Shown here piece after piece: positions 1 through 10,912 of a stretch of 64,000 nt of DNA. Position 1 is the stretch's first letter, and each line of letters begins with the position of its first letter. This stretch comes from Emiliania huxleyi CCMP1516. Taxonomy: Eukaryota; Haptophyta; Isochrysidales; Noelaerhabdaceae. The notes under the pieces are model-generated. The model had not been told where the DNA came from, did no database searches, and saw nothing but the letters and a program-made list of their open reading frames with translations. Where the stretch lies: contig NW_005200507.1 in NCBI RefSeq assembly GCF_000372725.1, forward strand, positions 640,750 through 704,749, written 5' to 3'. Made by a program: the position numbers and the translations under genes.

Positions 1-1
1 C

Positions 2-304
2 GACCCCGAGACAAACAGGCAGAACTTCCAGGCGCAGCTCTCGGGCGAGCGCAACGCGCAGGTGCTTGCCGAGAACCCGGCGCCGGAGGGGTTCGACCTG
101 GACGGCTCGGAGGGGGAGCTGCAGGGCGCGGAGGAGGACTTGCTCGCCGTGCAGATTGCCGAGGCGGAGAACGCCCTCGCCGCCCTGCAGGCGGAGAAGG
201 ACGTCCTCGCGTTGCGCCGCAAGCAGCTCGAGGCAAACGCGGAGCGCGCGCGCCGGCGGGCAGAGGACGAGGCGCTGGCGGGGCGGGAAGGGCCGCCGGC
301 GTGA
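2..304 (+). CDS. 3' end of a coiled-coil protein gene (partial)
   Basis: The frame is open from the first bases of the window to a TGA at 302-304, so the 5' part of the gene lies outside. The visible ~100 residues are rich in Glu, Ala, Leu, Arg and Lys. Heptad-like spacing (AEAENALAALQAEKDVLALR) indicates a charged coiled coil ending in a short GPPA tail. No catalytic motif is present and I do not recognise the family. A retroelement-rich stretch follows, so the next gene gives no context. The reading frame is credible because it is long and compositionally coherent; the function is unknown. Confidence 0.55.
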   Translation, partial: DPETNRQNFQAQLSGERNAQVLAENPAPEGFDLDGSEGELQGAEEDLLAVQIAEAENALAALQAEKDVLALRRKQLEANAERARRRAEDEALAGREGPPA

Positions 305-550
305 TCCCCGCGTCAGGCAGAGTCGCGCGATGCCCTCCGTGAACGTGTGCCGAGCGTGGCCGGGTCGCGCGTTGCACGCCTTTGCGGCTCGGTTCACCAC
401 GCGTCCACGCTCCACCGCTTCCAGAGGGCTATCTCGTCCACCTCTTGCGGATGCGGGGTGTGGGTCCGGCGATAAAGAAAGAAAGAAAGAAAGAAAACAG
501 CCCGGCGGGGGAGCGATGTACGCACCCGGCACATTCTGGACCATGATCCA

Positions 551-812
551 TGTGGAAGACGGGCTGGGGCTATCCCTCATCGGGAGGACGACCACGGCTA
601 GTCGCCGACCACACCCACAAAAACCCAAAAAAGAAGCAACCCTGCACAAAGATCGCACGGGAGACATGTTCAGGACTGGTTCAGGAGCAGAGGAGAGCCC
701 ACCTGTCCCCCTGATCGTCCTTCCAAAATCCTGCTCGTGCAGGTGTGGACCCTGTCCTCCTCCCCCATCCCTCGTTTAGGTTTGTCTGTCTTCTTTCTTT
801 CTTTCAGACATG
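551..812 (+). mobile_element. LINE-like 3' tail fragments
   Basis: Two fragments of dispersed families lie here. Positions 551-668 match the repeat also present at 48893-49032 and, inverted, at 32702-32828. Positions about 700-806 match 19490-19612; both contain a short hairpin (CCTGC, loop, GCAGG) and end in repeated TTTC. A reverse-oriented AAAG tract sits at 477-497. The simple-repeat tails and truncation fit non-LTR retrotransposon 3' ends. No coding capacity is left in this piece. Confidence 0.55.
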
Positions 813-1140
813 TTCCTTTCTCCAAAGAAAGAAAGCGCATACTTCGCTCACCATGAATGCGGTAGACGNNNNNNNNNNNNNNNNNNNNNNNNNNNNNNNN
901 NNNNNNNNNNNNNNNNNNNNNNNNNNNNNNNNNNNNNNNNNNNNNNNNNNNNNNNNNNNNNNNNNNNNCTGCGAGGATAACGCCGTCGGCGATGCCCCAT
1001 GGGCAGCGGTCCGTGTCGCCGCACAGCGGGAGAGCACGCGCCGCACGCGCAGGGGAGAAAGAAAGAAGACAGCATGTCTGAAAGAAAGAAAGAAGACAGA
1101 CAAACCTAAACGAGGGATGGGGGAGGAGGACAGGGTCCAC
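745..1140. repeat. 68-bp perfect inverted repeat around an assembly gap
   Basis: Positions 745-812 and 1073-1140 are exact reverse complements over 68 bases, and a run of 100 Ns (869-968) lies between them. Each arm carries a retroelement tail ending in TTTC repeats plus the same seven flanking bases. A round 100-N run is a conventional gap of unknown size, so distances across it mean nothing. The arms may be a real palindrome that stopped the assembly, or two ends of one locus joined wrongly. Confidence 0.85.
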
Positions 1141-1247
1141 CAGCGCAAATTCTTTTCTGCGTGAGGTTGACCCCCCTCAAGGGAAGACGGCTGCTTGGAT
1201 CTGCACCCGGCGTGTGTGCCCAGTTGCTGTATAACAAAGACCTGCAC

Positions 1248-2816
1248 ATGGCAAGCGCAAGCCGCGTGCTCCTCTTCTGCCTCCTCTCTCCGCTGCTGGC
1301 ACTCCCTCTCTGCGGCTACGTGTTCGTCCTCGCCGCCGCGATCGCCCACAAGCTGCATGGGCCGCGGCAGCCGGCCGGGCCGCCTCCGGCCGACGCTCAG
1401 CGCTCGCCGGGCTGCGGCCAGCCTTCTCACGAGCGGACGGGGCAGGCAGTCTACCGGACGCTCGACGTGGGAGGCGTCGAGCGCGAGTACCTGCTCTGGC
1501 TGCCAGAGGGGTACGACCCGGAGCGGCCGTATCCGCTGCTGCTCTCTCTGCACGGCGCGACAAACTCGCCGGTGTTGATGGCGATGCAAGATCAGCTGCA
1601 CTGCCTCGCCGACACCGCGCCCTTCATCGTCGCGTGGCCGGCGGGCTACTACCGCGATAACCCGTACCGCTACTCCTCCTGGAATGTGCCCGGCGCCACC
1701 GCTCGCGGCGACAGCGCCGAGGATGGCGCACCTTGCATCCGCAACCCGCTCACTGGGGAGTGGGGGTCGGTGGACCACCCGGAATTCGTCTCGTACGACT
1801 CATGCGAGTACGGCGGCGGCGGTGCGTCGGACCCCACCCGCTGCTTCTCCGCCGCTTGCGTCGACGACTTCGGGTTTGGCGCGGCGCTAGTCGAGGCGCT
1901 TGAGCAGGAGTTCTGCGTCGACGTGGGGCGGCTGTCGCTGCACGGTCACTCGATGGGCGGGCTGATGGCGCTCACGCTCGCCTCCGCCCCGCCGCTCAAC
2001 GCTCGCGTCCGCGCCGTCGTCGCGCACGCGGCTGCGCCCTTCGCGGGGTACAACTCGCCACCCTCTCCGCACGCGGTGCCTCTGCTCAAGCACGACGCGA
2101 GGGAGGACTGGGTGGTGCCGCCCTACGCCGCAGCCTCGATGACGCCTGGCCAGCTCGGCCCCCTCAACGGCACGGTCGGCGAGGGCGGCTGGCTCTACAC
2201 CCGCTCCGTCGAAGTGACCGCCGCTTGGGCCTCCGCCTTTGACTCCGCCGCGGAGCAAGGCGGAGGGGCGGCAGACTTGCGGCCGGCGGGCTCGGGCGTG
2301 GCCTCTGCGCTGGACGGGTACCGCGGCTTCGGGTGCGAGATGCGAGAGGGGCGGGCCGAGGTCCTCACATGCGAGGGAAGCTGGACCCACTCGTTCGCCC
2401 TCGCTACGCCCCTCAACGCGCCCGCCGGGATCGAGCTCGCCTCGATCGCGTACGACTTCGTCTCGCGCTTCGTCCGCGCCGCCGACGGTTCGCTCGCCGC
2501 CGCCGCCGGCGAGGAGGACGCCTCCCCTTCGCCGCCGCCGCTCGGCGCCTCGCGCCTCTCCCTCGACGCGTGCGCCTCCTTCGGGCCGTACCGTGCGGCG
2601 GCGATGCTGGCGCCCGGCCTGCTCGCCGAGCTGGCGCGCCGCTACCCGCCCGCCGGCGCCGCGCTCATCGTCGGCATCGTGATCGGAGGCGTGGAGTGCG
2701 TGCTGCTCTGCCTGCTGCTCGGCGCATCGGCCATCGCCGCCGTACGCGCGCTCGCAAAGTCGCACACCAGATCGCATCTGCCGGTCCGCCTCTTTGGCCA
2801 CGCGTCGTTGACCTGA
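1248..2816 (+). CDS. secreted/membrane alpha/beta-hydrolase, PHB-depolymerase/feruloyl esterase-like
   Basis: A single-exon protein of 522 residues, probably an esterase of the LpqC/poly(3-hydroxybutyrate) depolymerase-like group. I chose the ATG at 1248 because it opens a signal-peptide-like stretch (LLFCLLSPLLALPLCGYVFV); the frame is open upstream without an ATG. Conserved features in order are LLLSLHG (oxyanion region), the nucleophile elbow GHSMGG with Ser about residue 235, an Asp-containing loop LKHDAREDWVVPP, and a late His in CEGSWTHSFA. A hydrophobic segment near the C-terminus (LIVGIVIGGVECVLLCLLLG) suggests membrane anchoring, unlike typical secreted family members. Cys-rich loops fit an extracytoplasmic location. 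The substrate is unknown. Confidence 0.75.
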   Translation: MASASRVLLFCLLSPLLALPLCGYVFVLAAAIAHKLHGPRQPAGPPPADAQRSPGCGQPSHERTGQAVYRTLDVGGVEREYLLWLPEGYDPERPYPLLLSLHGATNSPVLMAMQDQLHCLADTAPFIVAWPAGYYRDNPYRYSSWNVPGATARGDSAEDGAPCIRNPLTGEWGSVDHPEFVSYDSCEYGGGGASDPTRCFSAACVDDFGFGAALVEALEQEFCVDVGRLSLHGHSMGGLMALTLASAPPLNARVRAVVAHAAAPFAGYNSPPSPHAVPLLKHDAREDWVVPPYAAASMTPGQLGPLNGTVGEGGWLYTRSVEVTAAWASAFDSAAEQGGGAADLRPAGSGVASALDGYRGFGCEMREGRAEVLTCEGSWTHSFALATPLNAPAGIELASIAYDFVSRFVRAADGSLAAAAGEEDASPSPPPLGASRLSLDACASFGPYRAAAMLAPGLLAELARRYPPAGAALIVGIVIGGVECVLLCLLLGASAIAAVRALAKSHTRSHLPVRLFGHASLT

Positions 2817-2934
2817 GACTGGCCGCGCTTTTTTATTCTTTGCCGGAAATGGCCACCGCACACCTGAACACGCGTTCAGTGAACGCGCGCCCACGTATTC
2901 ACCCCACAGCACCGCAACCAGTCGCCACCAGTCT

Positions 2935-5900
2935 ATGAAGCCGGTCCACGGCGCGGCAGTGGCAGCGCTGGGTGCGCTAGCTCTGATCGGCTGTGGCGTG
3001 CGCCTCACGCACTTCAATGGTCCTGCAACTCGGCGTGCTGCCGTGCAGCTGGTGGTGGAGCACGAGCAGCCCAGCCGCCGGCTTGTGCCGGAGACGCAGC
3101 AGCCAGCAGCCGCACGGCAGCCAGTCGTGGCACCGAAGCCTCGCGTTCCGGTGACGAGCGCGCCGCCGCCGCCAGCAGCGCTGTCACCCCGGGCTGGAGG
3201 CGACACCAAAGGCGGCAAGGCCGGCGGCGACGGTTTGAGCGCCGACGCCTGCCTGATTGCGAAGTGGGGTGGTGTGTGGGCGCTCGAGGGTCCCCGCCGC
3301 ACGCGCTACCACGTCGACATCCCCACCCCGGGCTGCGACCAGCGCTCCGCCGAGGTGGAGGGCGACAGCCTGGCAACCTTCCCAAAGGCGCACGGAGGCG
3401 GCCCCGGGTACGCGCTCGGCGCGAAGGGCTCCAAGGCGGCCTGTCTGCGGCGCGCGTGCGCGGGTCCCGGCCTGCGGAAGCCCGCCCTCGTGGAGGCTCC
3501 CACTCCGCTGCAGGCTCCTCCGAACGGCTGGGGCCTCGGGCCTGCTCCGGGCTGGATGGAGGGGTCTCCGCTGCGGTTCAACTCGGTGGCGAGAAAGGCC
3601 TTCGCGGCGGGAGGGAGCTACGAAGGCATGCCGCCCGGCCAGCCGCTGCTGCTCGTCTTCGGAGGCGCGTCGGTCAACGACATGCTTCGCAACTGGGCGC
3701 TGCACGTGCAGAGGCTCGCGCTGCCGTACGTCGTCACTTGCATGGACGAGAGCCTCTTCACGCTCGCCGGCAACCACGGCATGCCGGCCGCCATCTTCCG
3801 CGGCGGCAGCGGCGAGGAGGCGAGCGCTGGCCCCGGCGTCGTCACCACGCGGTGGAAGTACTTTCGGATGGACCCGCGCGCCTTCATGACGATGGGCATC
3901 CTCAAGGCGCTACTAACCCTAACCCTAACCCTAACCCTTCATGACGATGGGCATCCTCAAGGAGCAGCAGCACAACTCCTCCCACCTGCAGCGGCCCCGG
4001 AGAGCCATCCCTCGGCCGGCGCGGCAGCCCGGAGAGCCCCGGGCGCCACCTGCCTCGCAGGTGCGCTTCTTCCTCGCCTTCCTCCGCGCCGGCTTCGACA
4101 TCCTCTGCGCCGACCTCGACGTGCTCTGGCTGAGAGACCCGCGCCCGTGGGTGACTGGACAGGCGGCGCACTCCTCGACACGCCACTCCTCGCCCGACAT
4201 GCCCTCGGAGCGGCATCGAGTGGCCCGCGTGCAGCCGTCTCTCTCGCAACCTTCCCCGCGCGCCCCCTCTCGCTCTCCGTCCGAGCCGCGGCCCGGCCCC
4301 TCGCTTCAGGTCGCCACCTCCGCCCTCATCTCGTTCGCCGACATCGTCGTCTCGACCGACGTCACTTCGGACGCCGCAGAGAACGACCGCGCCTCGTGGG
4401 GGCTGGCGCAGGAGCTCAACACGGGCATGCTACTGCTCCGCTCGAGCCCGGGCGCCGCCGTCGTGTGCGAGGCGTGGGTCGACCGGATGAAGCAAGAGAT
4501 GGTCTCGATCGAAAAGCTGCCAAAGAACATGCTGCAGTGGTGGTCCAACGACCAGACCTTCTTCAACGAGGTGCACGCGCAGTGCACTCGTCCGCCAAAC
4601 CAGTAGCTATCCTTAATGTCACCGGCCCCCTCCTCCGCCGAGGTGCACATGCGCGCCACGCTCGACGGCTTCGCCAACCCCAAGGCGACCGACGCCGCCC
4701 GCCGCGAGCGCGCCGCCGAGCACCTCAGGTCCATCGACCGGCGGCCGGCGAGGACGGCGGCGCTCGATGCGGCGCTGAAGCGGCTGGGCGACATGATCGC
4801 CGCCGGGCCGGCCAAGGCGGGCGAGCTCGAAGACGTGCGCGGGCTGCAGTTCCGCTCGCGGATCGGGTGCGACGGCCAGCACCACAGCTTCGCCATCGGC
4901 ACGTTTCCGTACGAGCTCTTCGCGTCGGGCCACACCTTCTTCTCGCAGTCGCTGCAGCTCCGCCGCGGCTTCTCGCCGGTGGCCGTGCACACGACCTTCC
5001 AGTTCTGCGACACGGCCGAGTTCGCGTGGGGCAAGCGCTCGCGGCTGCGCGAGCGGCTTCTGTGGCTCGTCGACCCGGACTCGTACTACGAGCGGGTGGG
5101 GCCGGCCTCGGAGCCGCAGCCCGAGCCGACCGAGCTCGAGTACTCCGGCTTCCTCCACCTCGACGGCGCGCTGCCCGACCCGCCCACCTGCGAGATGCCA
5201 CTCGCTGACTCGCCGAGGACTTGTTGCGCAGGCGCGCTGCTCGACATGTCTTCCTGGCCGCGGCCGTACATGCGCTCCGAGGCGTCGGCCGCCATCAAGG
5301 TGGAGGGGTCGAGGAGCTTCATCGACGAGACTCTCGCGCGCAAGTCGGACGTGCACACGATGCGCGACGGCCCGGCCCGCCATTTGCTCCTCGACTCGTT
5401 CCAGAGGCGGCTCATCCACGACGCGCTCGCCCTCGCGCGCGCGATGAAGCGGAAGCTCATCCTGCCGCCGCTGCAGTGCTGGTCGGACCGCTACTGGAAC
5501 GCGCTCGTGCGCGGCCGCTTCCCGGGCGTGCGGGCCGACGCCCAGCCCCTCCCCTTCCACTGCCCCTTTGACCACCTCTTCGACAACGAGAAGTGGGCGC
5601 ACTCGGACGCGCCGATCCGGGAGCACTCCTTCCTCGACAGCCACCGCGTGCTAGACCGCGACCGGAACGACTCGGTGAGGCTCGTGGTGCGCGGCGCGCC
5701 GGCCGAGGCGCGAGACCACTTGGGGCGGGAGCCAGCCGTGGCGGCGCGCACCCTCGAGCTCTCTCCCGGCGACGACTACGCAAAGGCGGCATCGGCGCTC
5801 CAGCAGAAGGGGTGGGGTGGCGCGTACGTGGTCAAGGTTGGCGCTCGCTCGCTCGAGCTGCTGTGCGAGTCGCTCGGCTCGGCGAAGGCGAACGCGGCAT

Positions 5901-6310
5901 TCAACAAGGTGGTGCAGCGCGTCCTCGGCATCGGCGAGCAGATCCGCTACTGCGACGACGCGGACAACCGGCGGTGGCCCGGCGACGCGCGTCACCCGAT
6001 CAACTGTGCGCGCCGCCCCGCGCCCGCCTGCCGCCGCCGCGCGAGAGAGCTCGGGCGCACAGCTCAGGCGCACCTCGGCGCTCCCGCCGCAGGCACCTGG
6101 GGCTTTCACCGGCCGCCGCCGCTTCCCGAAGGCAGCGGCGGCCTCCTTGGCGTCGGAGCGTCGGCACCGGCAGCTTGCCGGACGGACGCCAAGGAGATCC
6201 TCGCCGCGCGGTTTGCCGAGCCAGAGAGGAGCTGGAAGGGGAGAGGAGGGGAAAGTTGGTCAACGCAGGACCGACCAGGCTACCTCTACCACCAGTACAT
6301 GAACAAATAG
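2935..6310 (+). CDS. GT77-like (XEG113/RRA-type) arabinosyltransferase, multi-exon
   Basis: A probable Golgi type II glycosyltransferase; the N-terminus has a short hydrophobic anchor (VAALGALALIGCGV). Exons I place are 2935-3906, 4061-4150, 4310-4570 and 4643-6310, about 996 residues; a further GT-AG intron at 6006-6173 is possible. The spliced protein reads FRMDPRAFMTMGILK then VRFFLAFLRAGFDILCADLD, giving the DxD-type motif and VLWLRDPRPW typical of nucleotide-diphospho-sugar transferases (PF03407). It continues with WWSNDQTFFNE. The C-terminal half has PPLQCWSDRYWN and PLPFHCPFDHLFD, which resemble the XEG113 arabinosyltransferase. In plants that enzyme extends arabinose on hydroxyproline-rich glycoproteins; the acceptor here is unknown. 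The first intron starts with GC and carries telomere-like repeats. Confidence 0.72.
3881..3962. repeat. interstitial telomere-type repeat flanked by a 27-bp duplication
   Basis: Four AACCCT units occupy 3915-3938. The 27 bases at 3881-3907, which end exon 1 of the glycosyltransferase, are repeated exactly at 3936-3962. The array therefore lies just inside the first intron, between two copies of exon-end sequence. The pattern resembles a target duplication made when telomeric sequence was captured at a break. Confidence 0.85.
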
Positions 6311-6586
6311 AGTCTGGGGCTCTCGAGAAACGCGGGGCCGGGCGACCCCCGCGCGCCCCCGGGGCGCGATGTATTTTAGGGCTTCGCCGCACACCCCTCG
6401 TGGAGGCCTGCCAAAATGTTTATCTTTATCCAGGGGCGCGGTCACTTCGAAGACTCGGGAACACACCTCATACCAATATGTGCAGGAAGGTGCGATCCGC
6501 CATAAAGAGGTCGAGGCGTGTGAGAGTTGCGCGAAAGTGTCGGCGCCAAAAAGCTGCACACGATCGAAGACACCGCGGGCTGCAAT

Positions 6587-7552
6587 CTAGTTGCACCCCA
6601 CCCCTCCCTGGCTGTTGCCGCCGGCGAGGATCTTGTAGTAGCGGCTGTCGCAGTAGAGCGGCTTGACGTTCTCCTGCTCGCCCGCCCCGCCCCCCATCCG
6701 CTGCCTCGCCTTTGCCTGCTCTGCGGCGGCAAACTCGTCGTCTCCACGCAGCTGGCTGGTGTACCTGCGCGGGAGCGGGGCGGCGGCGGTGGGGCAGGCT
6801 CGACGCGAACAGAGCGGGCAGAGCGGGAAGGGTGCTCCAGGATGGCCCGCCGAGCCGACTGCTGCGCACCGGGTGGCGCTGTCGCCCGAGAGGGTGCGGA
6901 GCACTGGCACGTCGGAGATCTCGAGGGCGGCGGTGCTGACGAGGAGCGAGGCGAGGAGCGGGAGCAGGGAGCGGTCGATCCGGCGGAGGGCGGGCGCCAC
7001 CTCGGACTTCTCGATGAGCCGGTCGCGCAGCACCGCCTCGTCATCCTTCTTTGCGAGGAAGCCACGCTGGTTCTGCTCATAGTATGAGACGCGCTCCTTG
7101 AGCCGTTTCTGCACAAAGCCCCACCCGAGGCGCAGTCGCAGCACCGCAACCACCATGAAGGCGGCGGTGCCCGTGTGCGCTGCCGCAAGCAGCTCGGGCA
7201 GCTGCGCCGGCAAAACCCGGTACGTGTCGAACGCAATCGGAAGCGACACGACCAGCATTGTCGCGCCGTACAAGCCCTTGAGCTTGTCGGTGTAGCCGTC
7301 GTCCATTGGCCAGTCGAAAAGAAACTCCCTCCTCAAATTCTGTACCTCCCGCACCGGCTGCTGATTCTTTGGCAGCCCGCGCTGCAGAAAGGCGCCCGGC
7401 CCTTGCCCGCCCGCCTCGCGCGTCTCGCTCGCGAATATGGCGCCCGCCCGAGGGAGAGCCGAGCATGGGCGGCTGGCAGCGATCCGAGCGTCGGGAGGCA
7501 GGTAGCCGGCAGCGGCGAGCGCGAGAGCCTGCGCGAACACCTGCGCGAACAT
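6587..7552 (-). CDS. CGLD27: CGLD27/Ycf36-family plastid protein (DUF1230)
   Basis: Two exons, 7552-6870 and 6764-6587, joined across a GT-AG intron at 6765-6869, give 286 residues. The ATG at 7552 starts an Ala-rich N-terminus that could be a targeting region. Family marks in order are NQQPVREVQNLRREFLFDWP, a membrane segment (LYGATMLVVSLPIAFDTYRV), a second (TGTAAFMVVAVLRLRLGWGF), YYEQNQRGFL, and RDRLIEKSEVAPALRRIDRS. The last exon ends in YCDSRYYKILAGGN, the usual C-terminal signature. CGLD27 is conserved in cyanobacteria, green plants and diatoms and is linked to plastid function, possibly iron-related; its biochemical role is not settled. The intron is in frame, so read-through would not stop translation, but splicing restores the family spacing. 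Confidence 0.88.
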   Translation of the reverse strand: MFAQVFAQALALAAAGYLPPDARIAASRPCSALPRAGAIFASETREAGGQGPGAFLQRGLPKNQQPVREVQNLRREFLFDWPMDDGYTDKLKGLYGATMLVVSLPIAFDTYRVLPAQLPELLAAAHTGTAAFMVVAVLRLRLGWGFVQKRLKERVSYYEQNQRGFLAKKDDEAVLRDRLIEKSEVAPALRRIDRSLLPLLASLLVSTAALEISDVPVLRTLSGDSATRCAAVGSAGHPGAPFPLCPLCSRRACPTAAAPLPRRYTSQLRGDDEFAAAEQAKARQRMGGGAGEQENVKPLYCDSRYYKILAGGNSQGGVGCN

Positions 7553-7656
7553 GGCGTGAATCAAGCGGAAGGATCCTGAAAAAAATTGGAGCGGCAAAAA
7601 AATCAACGATGTGATCAGGCGCCGCGGTTGAGACCGTCGAGGTGATAGAGCAAAGA

Positions 7657-10591
7657 ATGACATTCTCGCTTCACCTGCTTCAGCTCGCGGCCGGTCTCTC
7701 GGCCGGCGTGTCGCCGCTCACCGCGTGGCACTGCAACGGCAAAAGCTGCTGGAGGCCGGCACACCTCAATCAATCCGTCTGCCGCCCGCAGCCCTGCCCG
7801 ACGCCGGTGGCGGTGCCCTGCGACGTGCCCGGCTGTGACTGTGGGGCGGAAGAGTCCAAGTTCGATGCCGTGCGGCAGCAGGCTGAGGACTGCGCGGCGG
7901 AGCTCACGGCTGCGATCGACGCGTTTGAGTCCCGTCGGAAAGCGTCGGCGGGCGTCAGCTCGGCGAACGAGGCTGTCCTGGCCACCTCCCTCGCCTGCAC
8001 CGAGGCGGAGCTGCAGCAGCACCTGCGAGACCGCGACGCGCTCGGGGAAGCCATCGTCTCCGCCGCCGCCCGCCTCGGAGTCCGACCTGGGACGCTGGTG
8101 GCCTGCTCCCTCGCCATCACGGCTCTTCTCGCTGCGGCATGCTGCCTGCGCTTTCGGCGGGCGGCTGTAGCAGCGGCTCGGGCGTCGGCCGAGGCGCAGG
8201 CCAACGCCGAAGCGCAGGTGCAGGAGGCGAGGGGCGGGAAGGCCTTGGTCGCGGCGGCCGCCGAGCGTGCGCGGGCGGAGGTGGAGAAGGAGACGGGGGA
8301 GGCGGTGGCGGCGGCGGTGGCGGCGGCGGTCGCAGAGGCCGAGGAGGCGACGGCCGCGGCGGTCGCCAGGGCGAGCGAGGAGGCGAGGAGGGAGGCGGCT
8401 GCGGAACGAGTAGAAGCGATTGCAAAGGCGTTGGCGGCGGCGGCCAGGGAGCGGGAGGCGGCGGCCGCAATCTCCGATGCGGCAGCAGAGGCGGCAGCGG
8501 CGGCGGCAGCAGCGGAGGCCGTGGCGTTGCAAGCGGCGACGGAAGCGGCACGTGCGACGGCGGAGGCGGCAGCCGCGGAGGCGGCGGCTGCAGCGGAGTG
8601 CATGCGCTCCGAGCTGGAGGGCGTGGAGACAGATGCGGCTGCAGCAGTCACGGCGGCGGTGGCGGCGGCGGTCGCAGAGGCGGACGAGGCGACGGCCGCG
8701 GCGCAGGCTCAGATTCGGCTCCTCGAGGAGGAGCGCGACGTGGCAGCGGCGGAGGCGGCGCGGTTGGCAACGGCAGAGGCGGCGGCAGAGGCGGCAGCAG
8801 CGGCGGTGGAAGAGGCGGCCGCGGCGGAGAAGGCGTGCTTGCGGTCTGAACTTGCGGACACGGAGGCGGAGGTTGCGGCGGCGGAGGCGGCGGCGGCGGC
8901 CACGGAGGCGAAATTACACCTGGCCCAAGAGGAAGCCGTGGCTGCAGTGGCTCAGGATGGCTTGCTGCTTGAGGGGGGCGCTGAGAAGCTGGAGGGGGCC
9001 AGCAGCCTCCTGCAAGAGGCGCTGGATGACAAGGTGGCGGCCGAGGAAGAGGCACGCTCGGCGTCCGAAGCGAAGGCACGCCCAACCCCACCCGCCGGAC
9101 CCCCCCGCCTCTCCTCGCTGGCCCTCCTCTCTCCTCTCCGAGTCCTCACGCCGCTCGTCGCCATTCCGCCCTCGCAGAGGCAGCTTCAGCTGGAGGCGGA
9201 GGTGCTGCGCACGGGTCTGGCGGACGCGGAGAGGCGCGTCACGCTGGCGGAGGCATCGCGGGCGGCGCACGAGGCCAGAGAACGGCAGAGGGCGGCAGAG
9301 GCGTCGCAGGCAGTGGCTGCCGCAGAGGCGAAGTGCGCTGCCGCCGAGGAGCGCGCGGCCGCGGTGTCGGCATCCACGGTGTCGGCGGCCGCGGCGGCGG
9401 GAGTGGCGAAGGCGAAGGGCGAGGCGCTTCGAACTGCGGGTGACGATGACGACGACGATGTGACGGCGTCCTTCTTTTCTCTCCCCGCCCAGCCCGCGTC
9501 CTGCTTGACGGCCCGCCCGCTTGTTCACGCATAGGCGGACGCGCGGAGCGAGCAGCCGCCTCTGCAGAGGCCGGCTGCCGCAGGGGCCGACAACCACTTC
9601 AAGTCGGTGGTCTATGCGTTCACGCTCTCGATCCTCTCGGATGGCGCGGCCCTTGGCGGCGCCGGCGACGCCGGTGTGGTGTTCAACATGGCGAACGCCG
9701 TGGGCGCCATGCTCGAGCTTGACGAGGCGAGAAGGGTCGGGGCTCATACTGAGGCCGTTTGGGGGAGGGGTGGGCTGTGGTAGAAGACGCTGCGTTTGCG
9801 GCTCGCCCCGCTGACACTCTGCGTTTGCTCCGCCTCGCCAGGAGGAGCGCGCGCGCTTTGACGAGACGCTCGAGCGCTTCTACCGCCCTTGGTACGAGAG
9901 GCTCGCGCAGGAGGCGGCGCCGGCGCTTATGCGACAGGGCTCGGCCCTTCTGCCGAACAGCCCGTTCTCCAGCGGCGGCGCTCCGCTCGCAAGCTCGTGG
10001 ACGGGCGCGTCGATGTTGTCGCGGCCGAGCTCCATTTTTGGGACGCTCACCGAAGGCGCCGAGCGGACTCCATCACGCGAGCAGCGCTTCCCCGACGGCG
10101 AGCAAGGCGCGCATAGCGACGAGGGCGACCCGGACAGCCCCGCGGCGCGGAGTCCCGCGCCAATCGCAGCGCGCGCAGCCCGGCAGCGCCGCATCAAGCC
10201 ACGCCGCTCCTCACTCACGAGGCGGTACGAGAGCGGGGAAGGGTTTCTGAGGAGCGGAGGCGGCGTGGTCGAGGGCTTGACCGACACCGAGTCGGTGGGT
10301 GACTTGGGGAGTACGGCGGCTGCGCCATCGGAGGGGAGCTTGACGCAGGCGGCCGCGGAGCTCGTCGCTACCACCAGCTCGCTGCTGCCAACTTCGCTGC
10401 TTGGGGCCCTTTCGAATCCGATTGCCGGTTCGTTCACTGGTTCCTTCACCAGTTTGTTTGGCGATGACACGGAGGAGGCTCCGTCCATACGGAGCATTCG
10501 CGCCAGTCCCGTGTCCACAACGCCGCGCGAGCGGCCGCGGCCAGGTCGGATCTCTCGCGGGTCTGGGCGGTCAAGCGAGCAGCTGGATTAG
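7657..10591 (+). CDS. single-pass membrane protein with long Ala/Glu coiled coil
   Basis: Four exons (7657-9075, 9178-9459, 9535-9735, 9842-10591) give 883 residues with all phases consistent. The first intron is GC-AG (9076-9177, with a long pyrimidine tract); the next two are GT-AG. The protein starts with a signal peptide (FSLHLLQLAAGLSAGVSPLT), then a short Cys-rich outer segment (WHCNGKSCW, CRPQPCP, CDVPGCDCG), and a membrane span (GTLVACSLAITALLAAACCL). About 350 residues of Ala-rich coiled coil follow, built from degenerate AEAAAA-type units, and then a Ser/Pro-rich tail with DDDDDD, DNHFKSVVYAFTLSILSDG and ERFYRPWYERL. I do not recognise a family. The layout suggests a surface or endomembrane tether, which is inference only. 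Confidence 0.6.
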
Positions 10592-10912
10592 AGAGTGTGT
10601 GCAATGTGGCGCAGTGTGTATGTACCGTCTTCCATTCCCCGTGGGCGTGGCCTGTGGTCACTGGTCTTTCTCTCTATTTTACGGATTTTAACGTTTCGTA
10701 AACCAAGCCGTACACGGGTCACGGCCACACCCCGCACAAGGCCTTCGCCCTCCCCCCCATATTCGACTTTCGAGTGGCCTGTCTCTTTAGCTCTCCTTAC
10801 CACACAGAGCACACAGAGTACACCGTACACCCACACTCATATCGCGAGAGAGACGGCAGGTTGGCATCCGTGGTTCTGGGGCTAGACCCAGAGGTTTAGC
10901 GCACAGGGCGCC
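10592..10912. other. convergent intergenic spacer, nothing recognised
   Basis: This spacer separates the 3' ends of two converging genes (coiled-coil membrane protein and HSP20). It is less GC-rich than the flanks and has a short CACACAGAG/ACACAGAGTACAC stretch. I see no gene, RNA or mobile element. Confidence 0.5.

Noticed and set aside
1887-3302. A 471-codon minus-strand frame across two plus-strand genes
   Set aside because: It spans the hydrolase 3' end, the spacer and the glycosyltransferase start, which is implausible for one gene, and has no domain.
3915-3938. Chromosome end
   Set aside because: Only four telomere units, inside a gene with coding sequence on both sides.
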